Shown in pieces: positions 9,488-17,262 of a stretch of 64,000 bases of DNA (positions within the stretch are counted from its first letter, which is position 1; each line of letters begins with the position of its first letter). This stretch comes from Hyphococcus sp. (GTDB lineage Bacteria; Pseudomonadota; Alphaproteobacteria; Caulobacterales; Parvularculaceae), in the NCBI GenBank assembly GCA_013002535.1, contig JABDJK010000053.1, positions 1-64,000 on the forward strand, read 5' to 3'. The notes under the pieces were generated by a model. That model did not search any database, was not told the origin of the DNA, and saw nothing but the letters and a program-made list of their open reading frames with translations. Both the position numbers and the translations under genes were made by a program.

Positions 9488-10233
9488 GATACGGTCTCGC
9501 CGCCGTCGATGGTGATGGATTGGCCATTAACGGATGCCGCCGCATCACTCGCCAGCCACAACGCGGCGCCAGCAACTTCGCTGGGATCAATCAAGCGGCC
9601 CATTGGATTGCCGCTGACAAAAGCGGCGAGGGCGTCTTTGCGGTTCTTGCCGGTTTTTGCCATGACTTTCTCAAGGGCCTCATCGACCAGCGGGGTGTCG
9701 GTGTATCCAGGGCAGATTGCGTTCGCAGTGACGCCGGTTTTTGAGAGTTCCAGCGCTAGCGTCTTCACCCAGCCGAGGACGCCGTGTTTTGCGGCTGCGT
9801 ATGCGCCGACATAAGAGTATCCTTTCAGCGCCGCCGTAGACGCAACGACAATATAGCGTCCCCATTTTCGCTCAACCATTTGCGGGATTGCGGCGCGGGC
9901 GCAGAGATAAGTGCTGGTCAAATTGACGCTCAGCATTTGATCCCATGTTTCGCGATCAGTCTTTAGGGCCGGCGCCGTGGCGGCGGCGCCCGCATTAGCA
10001 ACGAAGATATCAATGTCGCCAGCTGAGTTGACGCCATCAATGACAGACTGTTCGTCAGTCACGTCTATTTCGACATATTCGTGCCCAGCCGCTTCAAGTT
10101 TTGATTTATTGCGACCGGCGATAATGACTTGGTGCCCGGCGCCGCAAAAATTCTGCGCGATCGCCAGGCCGATGCCTGATCCGCCGCCGGTGACAAACAC
10201 GCGTTTTTGGTTGCTGCGTTCTTGACCGCCCAT
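9484..10233 (-). CDS. Short-chain dehydrogenase/reductase
   Basis: A 249-residue classical SDR using NAD(P)H. It has the nucleotide motif TGGGSGIG at 15-22, the structural NAG motif near 82, the catalytic Ser near 137 and YAAAK near 150-154. Its C-terminal GGETVS end follows NGQSITIDGG. It is the first gene of the operon and probably oxidises or reduces a hydroxyacyl-CoA or ring ketone intermediate; 3-hydroxyacyl-CoA dehydrogenase activity would complete the beta-oxidation set, but this is inference. There is no Shine-Dalgarno sequence in front of the ATG. A promoter with good hexamers places the transcription start on the ATG itself, so the mRNA is probably leaderless. Confidence 0.85.
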   Translation of the reverse strand: MGGQERSNQKRVFVTGGGSGIGLAIAQNFCGAGHQVIIAGRNKSKLEAAGHEYVEIDVTDEQSVIDGVNSAGDIDIFVANAGAAATAPALKTDRETWDQMLSVNLTSTYLCARAAIPQMVERKWGRYIVVASTAALKGYSYVGAYAAAKHGVLGWVKTLALELSKTGVTANAICPGYTDTPLVDEALEKVMAKTGKNRKDALAAFVSGNPMGRLIDPSEVAGAALWLASDAAASVNGQSITIDGGETVS

Positions 10234-10268
10234 ATAAATACTTTAGTATTAAAATAAAAGCTTGTCAA
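10234..10268 (-). promoter_or_regulatory. Leaderless promoter with MarR-type palindromic operator
   Basis: Read on the minus strand there is a perfect -35 TTGACA (10268-10263), a 17-bp spacer, and a -10 TAAAGT (10245-10240). The seventh base after the -10 is the A of the SDR start codon at 10233. The -10 lies in the centre of the palindrome AATACT-TT-AGTATT (10237-10250), so a bound repressor would cover the promoter. The MarR encoded by the second gene of this operon is the natural candidate. Confidence 0.65.
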
Positions 10269-10484
10269 TTGATCTACTATGGGCAGCGCACCCGCCAAAA
10301 GCCCAAGATTGGCGATTTCGTAAAGGATCAGAAAATATCACGGCTGGGCCGCTTGACGGCGGCCCCAAAATCATTACCTAGGCGTCGTCTTCCGACATCT
10401 GAAGGTTCAAGCAGCGTCAAATCGGCGCCCGCTAAACTGTATCTTCCGGTCAACATAGGAGCCCGCCAAGAGGCGGCTATCGAT

Positions 10485-10757
10485 ATGGCGAAAAAAGGCA
10501 AATCCGGCGACACTTCCAAAACGATTGAGGGCAAAGCGTCGGAGAACAAACAGAAAAAGAAAACAAACCCGCTTGAGTTCATTCAACAGGTTCGCGGCGA
10601 GGGCGCAAAAGTGACTTGGACCTCGCGTAACGAAACCATGGTGTCGACTGTCATGGTTTTGATCATGGTCGCGATCATGGCGCTGTTTTTCTTCCTGGTT
10701 GATCAGGTTGCCCGGTTCGGGATCTGCAACATCCTGCCCATTAACTGCGTTGCTTAA
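10485..10757 (+). CDS. secE: Preprotein translocase subunit SecE
   Basis: A 90-residue single-span SecE of the SecYEG translocon. After a Lys-rich start it has the conserved amphipathic segment PLEFIQQVRGEGAKVTWTSR and one membrane helix (about residues 50-73, VSTVMVLIMVAIMALFFFLV) followed by DQVARFG. The open frame continues upstream to 10269 but SecE proteins begin near this ATG, and AAGAGG stands 11 bases before it. It is followed nine bases later by the nusG frame, the classical secE-nusG pair. In most Alphaproteobacteria a tRNA-Trp precedes secE. Here the upstream neighbour is the divergent catabolic operon. Confidence 0.9.
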   Translation: MAKKGKSGDTSKTIEGKASENKQKKKTNPLEFIQQVRGEGAKVTWTSRNETMVSTVMVLIMVAIMALFFFLVDQVARFGICNILPINCVA

Positions 10758-10796
10758 AGATTTAAGATGCAAACCGCACAAATAACGGAACCCAAC

Positions 10797-11327
10797 ATGG
10801 CCGCACAATGGTACATCGTTCACGCTTATTCGAACTTTGAAAAGAAAGTCGCAGAGGCGATTATGATCGGCGCAAAGGACAAAGGTCTTACCGATCTTAT
10901 CGAAGAGATTTTTGTCCCGACCGAAGACGTGACCGAAGTTCGTCGCGGCCGCAAGGTGAATACGGAACGCCGGTTTTTCCCGGGTTATGTTCTTGTGAAT
11001 ATGGTTTTGAATGATGAGACCTATCACCTGATTAAAGCGACGCCGAAAGTGACTGGATTTTTGGGGTCCGGCAGCAAGCCAATGCCGGTGCCGCAAAAGG
11101 AAGTCGATCGAATTCGCGGCGTCATGGAAGAAGGCGAGACACGCCCGCGTTCGACTATTACCTTCGAGATTGGCGAGAATGTCCGCGTAACCGACGGGCC
11201 TTTCGCATCATTTTCGGGTGTTGTTGAAGATGTGGATGAGGAAGCGGAACGCTTGAAGGTCGCCGTGTCAATTTTTGGCCGCTCGACGCCGGTCGAACTG
11301 GAATTCACGCAAGTCGAAAAAACTTAA
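10797..11327 (+). CDS. nusG: Transcription termination/antitermination protein NusG
   Basis: A 176-residue NusG that binds RNA polymerase and links it to Rho or the ribosome. The NGN domain starts WYIVHAYSNFEKKVAEAI and includes RRFFPGYVLVNM. The C-terminal KOW domain starts GENVRVTDGPFASFSGVVE. The chosen ATG at 10797 gives the usual MxxxWYIVHAYS start; an in-frame ATG at 10767 would add ten residues not typical of the family. It follows secE closely. The usual next genes rplK-rplA-rplJ-rplL are absent: a convergent glycosyltransferase begins three bases after the stop. Confidence 0.9.
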   Translation: MAAQWYIVHAYSNFEKKVAEAIMIGAKDKGLTDLIEEIFVPTEDVTEVRRGRKVNTERRFFPGYVLVNMVLNDETYHLIKATPKVTGFLGSGSKPMPVPQKEVDRIRGVMEEGETRPRSTITFEIGENVRVTDGPFASFSGVVEDVDEEAERLKVAVSIFGRSTPVELEFTQVEKT

Positions 11328-11330
11328 GCC

Positions 11331-12209
11331 TCACGCCGCATTGCTTACGGCCAGCGCCGGATTCTCTTGCAGCCGCGCCAGCGTATTTTGATCATAGAAA
11401 TAATAGAGCGGGTGCTTTCGCGGCCGCTGTTGCTCGAGATTATCGCGGGTGTAAATTTCTGAGATCATTTTTGGCATGGCTTCGATGCCATCGCGTTTCA
11501 GGATGCTGTACAAAATCTGTTTTTGAATGTGACGCTCCGAATAGCGCTTCAATCGGCGATCGAATAACCAGAGATCGCGCGCATTGAGCGCCAGCGATTC
11601 AAATTCGAAGGTTGCGTCATCGACGACTACAATATTCTCCCGATGGATGTCGTTTGTCCCGCCAGCAAAATCAGTCAGTAGAATGTATGAGATCAACCCG
11701 TCTTCGCCCTTGGCGCCGACCGGAAAGTAAATTTCCTTGTCGCGAAACGTTTCCAGCGCCCGGTTTGACAGAGCATAGAGATTACCGCTCAGATAGTTTT
11801 TGGTCAGAAGCAACTTCGCCCATTCACGCTGGCTGCGGCCTGACGCCGGCAACGCCGCCGCGCCATATGCGGTTCGGTTTTTTTGAAGGGCGCCATGCAG
11901 TGCTGCGATCGATCCTTCGCTCGCCATTATATCGCCATCACAAAAAACATGAGTATCCGCGGTCGGGGCCAGGCGAAATACATAATCATTCCACGCGCCA
12001 GCTTTATCGGCCATGGAAATGTGATGAACAGTCGTATACGGATTGGCTGACGCAAGCGTATCAGCGACATTAGCTGTGCCGTCAGTTGAGCCATTTTCCA
12101 GAATATGAATTTCATGGTCGAGACCATGGGCGGCATTTACCGCGGCGTTGAAACAATTCGCCAGCAGGCGTTCCTCATTATGAGCGAATATGCAGATCGA
12201 AACAGACAT
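11331..12209 (-). CDS. Family 2 glycosyltransferase (GT-A fold)
   Basis: A 292-residue GT2-type transferase. It has the N-terminal nucleotide-sugar motif SVSICIFAHNEERLL, the ENGSTDGT turn near residue 38-45, and an acidic metal motif CDGDIMAS near 91-97. No membrane helices are apparent. About residues 165-200 contain GEDGLISYILL, resembling the acceptor-side ED motif of GT2 enzymes. It is convergent with nusG and may belong with the MBOAT/SGNH genes that decorate a surface glycan, though it lies about 2 kb from them with two unrelated genes between. Acceptor and sugar are not known. Confidence 0.7.
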   Translation of the reverse strand: MSVSICIFAHNEERLLANCFNAAVNAAHGLDHEIHILENGSTDGTANVADTLASANPYTTVHHISMADKAGAWNDYVFRLAPTADTHVFCDGDIMASEGSIAALHGALQKNRTAYGAAALPASGRSQREWAKLLLTKNYLSGNLYALSNRALETFRDKEIYFPVGAKGEDGLISYILLTDFAGGTNDIHRENIVVVDDATFEFESLALNARDLWLFDRRLKRYSERHIQKQILYSILKRDGIEAMPKMISEIYTRDNLEQQRPRKHPLYYFYDQNTLARLQENPALAVSNAA

Positions 12210-12299
12210 TTTCGGTTATGTGCTGGTTTCCTAAATGACGAAGTATCCAGCGATTTGTTTAATATTATCTATTGGAAAATCGCTTCACGCGGCGGATGT

Positions 12300-12599
12300 T
12301 TACTCGTCGTTATCGTCCTCCGGCGCAGTTCGCCGTATCTGCCGCGCCAACCAGTTTGGTATAATTTCTTCGAGGCGGTCGAGTTTGCGGTCAAGCCAGC
12401 GCCAACGCCTTCGTATCCAACGAACAAAATCGGGCGCAGCAGCTGTTAACAGGAAGAACCCAAGGATAATGAAAACTATGCCAAAGGGGACGGGTGAGGG
12501 CGCGACTATTACGCCAATAATGATCAACAACACCGCGAATGCCGCCACCATAAACTTAAATAGGCTTGCGATAAGCCCAGTACTGTGCCGCTTCGCCAT
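12300..12599 (-). CDS. Small two-helix membrane protein (PGPGW-like)
   Basis: A 99-residue protein with two hydrophobic segments (about 12-30 and 34-52) joined by a short Pro-rich turn APSPVPFG. An Arg/Trp-rich cytoplasmic tail (RWIRRRWRWLDRKLDRLE) follows, with an acidic end. The pattern helix-PxPxPFG-helix-basic tail is that of the PGPGW transmembrane family, of unknown function. The frame stays open upstream to 12878, but that part is antisense to the HD-domain gene and reads as shadow; the ATG at 12599 follows AGCGGGA. Confidence 0.65.
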   Translation of the reverse strand: MAKRHSTGLIASLFKFMVAAFAVLLIIIGVIVAPSPVPFGIVFIILGFFLLTAAAPDFVRWIRRRWRWLDRKLDRLEEIIPNWLARQIRRTAPEDDNDE

Positions 12600-12695
12600 T
12601 TCCCGCTGCCGCCCCTGCTTGATGCGATAATGATGAACCCCTAATCTAAGCGCGACGGAACATCGCGCCAAGTGAAATTCGAAAGGATGCTGTAA

Positions 12696-13292
12696 ATGGG
12701 AGATGAATCGCCGAAGATCGCCAAATTCAAGGCGATGACCGAAGGCACCCAGGAGGATTGGGGGATTATCGCCAGCCATTTTTTGCCCTTCGCTGCGAAT
12801 GGCGGTGAGCGCGTTCTCGATCATCTTCGCATTCTGGACGGCGATTATGGCGGGTTTCCCGTGGACCGGCTTGAGCATTCATTGCAAACCGCGACGCGGG
12901 CGCATCGCGACGGCCGCGATGACGAATATGTCGTATGCGCACTCTTGCATGACATCGGGGATACGCTTGGCGCTTTCAATCATCCGGATATCGCCGCGGC
13001 GATTTTAAAACCTTTTGTATCCGAGAAAAATCACTGGATGGTCCAACATCACGGGATTTTTCAAGGATATTATTTTTTCCACTATCTCGGTATGGATCGT
13101 GATATGCGCGATCAATTCAAGGATCATCCGTATTATGATTATACTCATGAATTTTGCCACGAGTATGATCAAAGGGCCTTTGACAAAGACTATGATTCTT
13201 TGCCGCTGGAATTTTTTGAGCCGATGGTGAAAACGATGTTTTCGTCACCGAAGAATTCGGTCTACGGGCCGGCGACGCAAGCCGCTGAATAG
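12696..13292 (+). CDS. HD-domain protein, possibly an HD-domain mixed-valent diiron oxygenase relative
   Basis: A 198-residue single-domain HD protein. Metal ligands are visible as H84 region EHSLQTATRAH, the HD pair in LLHDIGDT near 90, and later His residues in WMVQHHGIF. The motif order (YGG, then EH, LLHDIG, then HHG) is like that of PhnZ/TmpB oxygenases, which cleave organophosphonates, and of the wider MIOX-like group. The Glu that follows the Tyr in PhnZ is replaced here by Phe (DYGGFP), so the substrate must differ if it is an oxygenase. A phosphohydrolase role is the alternative. It stands alone between two minus-strand units, with AGGAT ahead of the ATG. Confidence 0.65.
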   Translation: MGDESPKIAKFKAMTEGTQEDWGIIASHFLPFAANGGERVLDHLRILDGDYGGFPVDRLEHSLQTATRAHRDGRDDEYVVCALLHDIGDTLGAFNHPDIAAAILKPFVSEKNHWMVQHHGIFQGYYFFHYLGMDRDMRDQFKDHPYYDYTHEFCHEYDQRAFDKDYDSLPLEFFEPMVKTMFSSPKNSVYGPATQAAE

Positions 13293-13307
13293 GCCGCTGC
13301 GGCGCAT

Positions 13308-14351
13308 TTATTTGCACGCCCCTTCGCGGCTGAAAAATTTGCCCGACGCGACGAGTTGTTCAGTAAATCGTTTGGAGGCTTCGGCGGCGCCGTCCGCGTT
13401 TAGATGGGTCGCATCAAGCCAAAATTCGTGATCCGTGGCGATGTCGGCGCCAAGGTCAAATGACGGCGTCTGCAATCGGATCTCAGCGAGCATGTCAACT
13501 GGTGCGGCGGGTTCGCCATAAGCAGGCATGTATGCATATTCAACGTCCCCGCCATGAGCCGCGCCGACACGCTCAATCTTATTTAGATAGATGCGCGCAA
13601 AACGATATTCGGCGAATTTCAAAGGTCCTGGTAAAAAAAACGTCCGGTGTATCTTGGCCGCGCGTTTTTCGCGTAAGAATTCCATGTGTTCGCGAGAGTG
13701 GGTGATGCGGCGGGATTTGATGCGCCCGTCAATGGCGAACATGATTTCCGTAAGATCAAGATTGGGGCCGGCATAGTCTTCCTTATCAAAGCTTTGGCGA
13801 ATTTTTGGACGGTTCAAAACCTTTTCTATGAAGAGTTGGAACTGTCGCCCTGGCAAACGGATGAGGTCGGAAAAATAATTGAGATTTAGGATCAGCGGTG
13901 CGCTCAACACATCTTCGGCGTTAGCGAGAATAATAAAGCCCGGATGCGGGCGGCGCGATTCTACGTCGTTTAATTCGACGACGATTAGCGCCGGCGCCTT
14001 TTGGCGGGCCGCTTCTTTTGCAATGACATAATGCATATTGCGGCCGGTCACAGGAATCGCGAAGTTTGCAACGTGAATGCGGCGACCGGTCGCCTCGCAA
14101 TAAGCACGCTCAATCTGTGGGCCGGAAAGACCGCCCGCCATGCGTGAGGTGCCGATGAGGGCGACGTCAACGGGCGTCTCGTCAAAGTGCAGGCGCTCAT
14201 AGATCCAGTCGGCTTTGCGCGTTGTGACGTTGTCGTGGGCCTGAAAGCGATAATACCGTTCATGAGGCAACATCACTGAACTCGACAAAAGGGCGCCAAG
14301 CATCACGATTGCTGTGAACAAAAAAACGAGGGGTGAGGTTTCGCGGTCCAT
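13308..14351 (-). CDS. SGNH-type protein paired with MBOAT acyltransferase (AlgX/DltD-like)
   Basis: A 347-residue protein with one N-terminal membrane anchor (about 5-25) and a periplasmic SGNH-like domain. The Ser block reads ALIGTSRMAGG and the C-terminal Asp-His block DATHLNADG near residue 325. Such proteins stand next to MBOAT enzymes and complete O-acylation of secreted polysaccharides, as AlgX and AlgJ do for alginate. The MBOAT gene is directly upstream: its TGA is four bases before this ATG. An alternative ATG at 14396 would overlap the MBOAT end by 41 bases and has no ribosome site. Confidence 0.75.
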   Translation of the reverse strand: MDRETSPLVFLFTAIVMLGALLSSSVMLPHERYYRFQAHDNVTTRKADWIYERLHFDETPVDVALIGTSRMAGGLSGPQIERAYCEATGRRIHVANFAIPVTGRNMHYVIAKEAARQKAPALIVVELNDVESRRPHPGFIILANAEDVLSAPLILNLNYFSDLIRLPGRQFQLFIEKVLNRPKIRQSFDKEDYAGPNLDLTEIMFAIDGRIKSRRITHSREHMEFLREKRAAKIHRTFFLPGPLKFAEYRFARIYLNKIERVGAAHGGDVEYAYMPAYGEPAAPVDMLAEIRLQTPSFDLGADIATDHEFWLDATHLNADGAAEASKRFTEQLVASGKFFSREGACK

Positions 14352-14355
14352 GGCG

Positions 14356-15819
14356 TCAAAAATTGAAATAGATGAAAACGGCGGGCTGCCACGCAACGGC
14401 GACGCCGGCTGCGAGCATGATGGCGGTTGCGGTTGCCGCGAGCGGCGTCGGGCGCATGATTTTGTTTGATGGCGCGTCGAGATTAGGCAAGGGTTTATCG
14501 AGGCGATCTGTGTAACCGGTGACCTGCAATGAATTCGGCGCGAAAAGCGCGAGGCCCGACGCGAAAAACATCAGCGCTGCAATTTCGGCATTGAGACTAA
14601 ACGACGTTTGCGCGCCATCGAACAATCCAGTGATAATTGTCATTGCCGTGCCGGTCGTGTCAGCACGGAAAAAGACCCAGGCGAGCATGACAAAGACCAG
14701 GGTGGCGCCGCGTTTTACAACAACACTCGGCAAATCGTTCCAACGGTCAAACGCCGGCGCAAAGGTGCGGAGCGCGTGGTTGGCCGTGATTAACGCCGCG
14801 TGGATTGCGCCCCAAATTACAAACGTCCACGCTGCGCCGTGCCAGACGCCGCCAATCAACATCGTCAGGAAAATATTTCGAAGACGGAACAACTGTCCGC
14901 CGCGGTTGCCGCCGAAACGAATGTAGACATAATCACGAAGGAAATTTGAGAGGGTAATGTGCCAGCGCCGCCAGAATTCAATGATCGACTTTGATTTGTA
15001 TGGCGAGTTGAAATTGATCGGCAGGCGAATGCCGAACATGAGGCCTAGCCCGATCGCCATGTCGCAATAACCGGAGAAATCGAAATAGATCTGTAGGGTG
15101 TAACCGATTATGGCGATCCATGACATGGCCATGGATATGGGTTCACCTGAAGCGGCGGATGTCCAGATCGGGTCGATCGCGCGCGCTATTGGATCGGCGA
15201 TCAGCGATTTCTTGGCGAGCCCCATAGCGAAAATCATCAAACCATAGGCGATGAAATTCAGGTTTACCGGCGACTTCGTGAGGGCGGCAAATTGCGGGCG
15301 TGTGTGGTTATGGTGGACGATAGGCCCGGCGATCAATTGCGGGAAAAATAAAACGAAGAGCGCGTAGTTGCGTGGCCCGCGCTCATACTTTCTCGTGGTG
15401 TAGCAATCGACGATGTAACCGATCTGTTGAAACGTGAAGAACGATATTCCGAGGGGCAGGAGAATATTCAATAGTCGCCAGTCATTGCCGGTAAGCGTCG
15501 CAAGATTGGTTCCCGCGAAATCGAGGTACTTGAAAATAAAGATCAGCAACAGATTGCCGATGATCGCGGTCGCAGCAGCAGTGCGCCGTGCAGGCTTTGT
15601 TTGCAGCGTTGCCGCGGCGCGCCCGAGAGCGAAGTTTCCTGCGATCGACCCAAGCAAAAGCACAAGATGCGCCACTGACCAATAGGCGTAGAAAACAAAT
15701 GATGCGATGAGAAGAAACGTCACTGACGCGCCGAATGCGCCGCGTGATCGCAGGGCGTAAAACCCGAGCAATACCGCCGGTAAAAATACCAACAAGAAAA
15801 TGTACGAACTAAATACCAT
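14356..15819 (-). CDS. MBOAT family O-acyltransferase (AlgI/PatA-like)
   Basis: A 487-residue polytopic inner-membrane enzyme that moves acyl groups, usually acetyl, across the membrane onto a surface glycan or peptidoglycan. Family marks are the N-terminal FSSYIFLLVFLPAV, FFPQLIAGPIVHH, the segment KSIIEFWRRWHITLSNFLRD, and the catalytic-His region IGGVWHGAAW with the essential His near 330. About ten or eleven hydrophobic segments can be counted. The SGNH-like partner follows at once, giving the usual two-gene module; a GT2 gene lies 2 kb further. The decorated polymer cannot be told from the sequence. Confidence 0.88.
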   Translation of the reverse strand: MVFSSYIFLLVFLPAVLLGFYALRSRGAFGASVTFLLIASFVFYAYWSVAHLVLLLGSIAGNFALGRAAATLQTKPARRTAAATAIIGNLLLIFIFKYLDFAGTNLATLTGNDWRLLNILLPLGISFFTFQQIGYIVDCYTTRKYERGPRNYALFVLFFPQLIAGPIVHHNHTRPQFAALTKSPVNLNFIAYGLMIFAMGLAKKSLIADPIARAIDPIWTSAASGEPISMAMSWIAIIGYTLQIYFDFSGYCDMAIGLGLMFGIRLPINFNSPYKSKSIIEFWRRWHITLSNFLRDYVYIRFGGNRGGQLFRLRNIFLTMLIGGVWHGAAWTFVIWGAIHAALITANHALRTFAPAFDRWNDLPSVVVKRGATLVFVMLAWVFFRADTTGTAMTIITGLFDGAQTSFSLNAEIAALMFFASGLALFAPNSLQVTGYTDRLDKPLPNLDAPSNKIMRPTPLAATATAIMLAAGVAVAWQPAVFIYFNF

Positions 15820-15842
15820 ACCACAGGCGCCTGATTGGCGCC

Positions 15843-15868
15843 GATCCGCTCTTCACCTGGCGCGGATC
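15843..15868. other. Inverted repeat upstream of the MBOAT gene
   Basis: GATCCGC (15843-15849) and GCGGATC (15862-15868) form a perfect seven-base inverted repeat 24 bases upstream of the MBOAT start. It could be an operator or a leader hairpin; nothing else supports either. Confidence 0.3.
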
Positions 15869-15944
15869 ATGATGGTTAATGGTCAGTGTTTCGTTAAGGC
15901 AGTGCGGGTCGCGGCGCTTGGATATGTTGCGCGTTTAGATTTCG

Positions 15945-16673
15945 TTAACTGCCGGCGGTGATGCGGCGTGCATAGAAAAACTCATAGTCAGGGCGGCACG
16001 CCTCAGCGATTTCTTCATGGGCGCCGGAGAGGTGGATTTCTCTTTCTAAATAGGGTTGAAAGCCGGTCGATTTCTCGACAGCGTCATACCAGTGCGCCCC
16101 CCAGACGCCATCGCTGTCGCGTCGTCCGGCGGGCCAGTTCAGCATCGCCTCATCAAACCGGATATCCAGGGCGCTGCACAGGGCGCGTAGCATTGCTTTC
16201 GGCGCTTTGAGCATGTCGCTCGCATCGACAACCGGTGTTGGCTGTCCATTCGCTTCGGCGAAATCAAAGATCCGGCGTTGCACCGTCAAGTTGTCGATGA
16301 TCGGCGCCACGTCATCATATTTGTTGGCGTAGGAGGCCACCATAGCGCGGGGATCGCGGATTAACTGAATGATGCGAACGCCTTTCAACCAGTCATCGTC
16401 ATCGTATTTTGCGAAATGAAAGGCGATGTTTTTTTCAAATGAAATATTCTCGCCGTCTGTCGGATTTTTTTCGAGATTGGCAACGACATCTTCGCGCGCA
16501 TGGGGCTGCGTATCCAATATTGCCTGACGCATGGGGTGTTGCGCGCCGCTTTCAGAAAGGTAGGCGGCGTAGAACGGCTCATCATGGACGATGGTGTCTG
16601 CGCGGTTTTCGAACGCGCGCATCATCGTTGTCGATATGTTGCGCGGGCCGGAAAACATGGAAATGCGTATCAT
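15945..16673 (-). CDS. Sulfotransferase-like P-loop protein
   Basis: A 242-residue protein. The N-terminal SGPRNISTTMMRAF (residues 8-21) matches the 5'-phosphosulfate loop of PAPS-dependent sulfotransferases, and LIRDPRAMVASYANKY near 110 matches the 3'-phosphate motif. No signal peptide, so it should be cytosolic. A related P-loop domain is, to my knowledge, fused to a class IV aminotransferase in some plant and algal branched-chain-aminotransferase-like proteins. Here the aminotransferase of that same group lies 0.6 kb upstream on the same strand, which suggests a functional link. Whether it transfers sulfate or acts as a kinase-like or other P-loop enzyme is not known. Confidence 0.65.
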   Translation of the reverse strand: MIRISMFSGPRNISTTMMRAFENRADTIVHDEPFYAAYLSESGAQHPMRQAILDTQPHAREDVVANLEKNPTDGENISFEKNIAFHFAKYDDDDWLKGVRIIQLIRDPRAMVASYANKYDDVAPIIDNLTVQRRIFDFAEANGQPTPVVDASDMLKAPKAMLRALCSALDIRFDEAMLNWPAGRRDSDGVWGAHWYDAVEKSTGFQPYLEREIHLSGAHEEIAEACRPDYEFFYARRITAGS

Positions 16674-16689
16674 AATCTAATTTCTGGAG

Positions 16690-16767
16690 TCATTGTCGGA
16701 CTTGCTCCGACAATCTAGAAAAATGAAATAACGCCGCTGGATTACTGGAACAAGCCCGGTAATGACA
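16690..16767. repeat. Two-hairpin dispersed palindrome, copy 2
   Basis: A 78-bp element starting TCATTGTCGGA and ending CCCGGTAATGACA. It shares the hairpin stems (ATTGTCGGA/TCCGACAAT and ATTACTGG/CCCGGTAAT) and the AGAAAAAT-type linker with the copy at 57157-57233, and the overall plan with 4133-4212. It lies between the sulfotransferase-like gene and the next minus-strand gene. Confidence 0.75.
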
Positions 16768-16793
16768 CAAGAATTAGAATAGACGGGATAGGC

Positions 16794-17228
16794 CTAACGC
16801 AATTTCGCTTTTTTATCAGGCGTCAATTCGATGGTCGGCTGCTTTTCTTTCTGTGGCGCCTTAACCGACGGCACGTCAGCGCCGTAATCCTCAAGCATGT
16901 TGAGAATATATTGCGAAGATGAAATTACTTCCTTCGCGGCGTCGGATTTGCGCTTGGTCATCTCGACCTGGTTTTCCATAGCGTCAACGGCGCGATAGGT
17001 TTTCTCAACTGCCGAATTGAAATCACGCAGAAGCGTTTTCAAGTCCGGGTCATCCCCGGCAAGCTTCGATGCGGCCACATTGTGGAGCCGAGCGACTTCG
17101 CCGCCGAGTTCACCCATTCGCCGGCGCATGCGCTTGCCGAAAATCAAATCGAAAATCATTGCGCCGACGATTAAACCCGCAATCGCCGCAACGCTGCTTA
17201 CCAATACCAGTTGAGTCACCACCTGCAC
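16794..17228 (-). CDS. Membrane-anchored coiled-coil protein of unknown function
   Basis: I do not recognise this 144-residue protein. It has one N-terminal membrane helix (about residues 6-31, QLVLVSSVAAIAGLIVGAMI), then a basic patch KRMRRRMGE. A long helical region with heptad-like spacing (about 38-115) and a charged Lys/Pro-rich tail follow. The layout, a short anchor then a cytoplasmic coiled coil, resembles DUF1043/YhcB-like proteins only in shape. The start is ambiguous: GTG codons at 17228, 17222 and 17219 are all in frame, the last two preceded by CAGGGG at a usable distance. The class IV aminotransferase ends 34 bases upstream on the same strand. Confidence 0.6.
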   Translation of the reverse strand: MQVVTQLVLVSSVAAIAGLIVGAMIFDLIFGKRMRRRMGELGGEVARLHNVAASKLAGDDPDLKTLLRDFNSAVEKTYRAVDAMENQVEMTKRKSDAAKEVISSSQYILNMLEDYGADVPSVKAPQKEKQPTIELTPDKKAKLR

Positions 17229-17262
17229 CCCTGCAAATACCCACCGTTAATATTTTGGCGAA

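Noticed and set aside
10237-10250. Rho-independent terminator of the SDR-side operon or secE leader
   Set aside because: The palindrome is AT-rich with a two-base loop and lies in a promoter, so it fits an operator, not a terminator.
10269-10484. N-terminal extension of SecE
   Set aside because: The frame is open, but the product would begin with 72 atypical residues; SecE length and a ribosome site support the ATG at 10485.
12600-12878. N-terminal extension of the small membrane protein
   Set aside because: This part is antisense to the HD-domain gene and has no coding character of its own.
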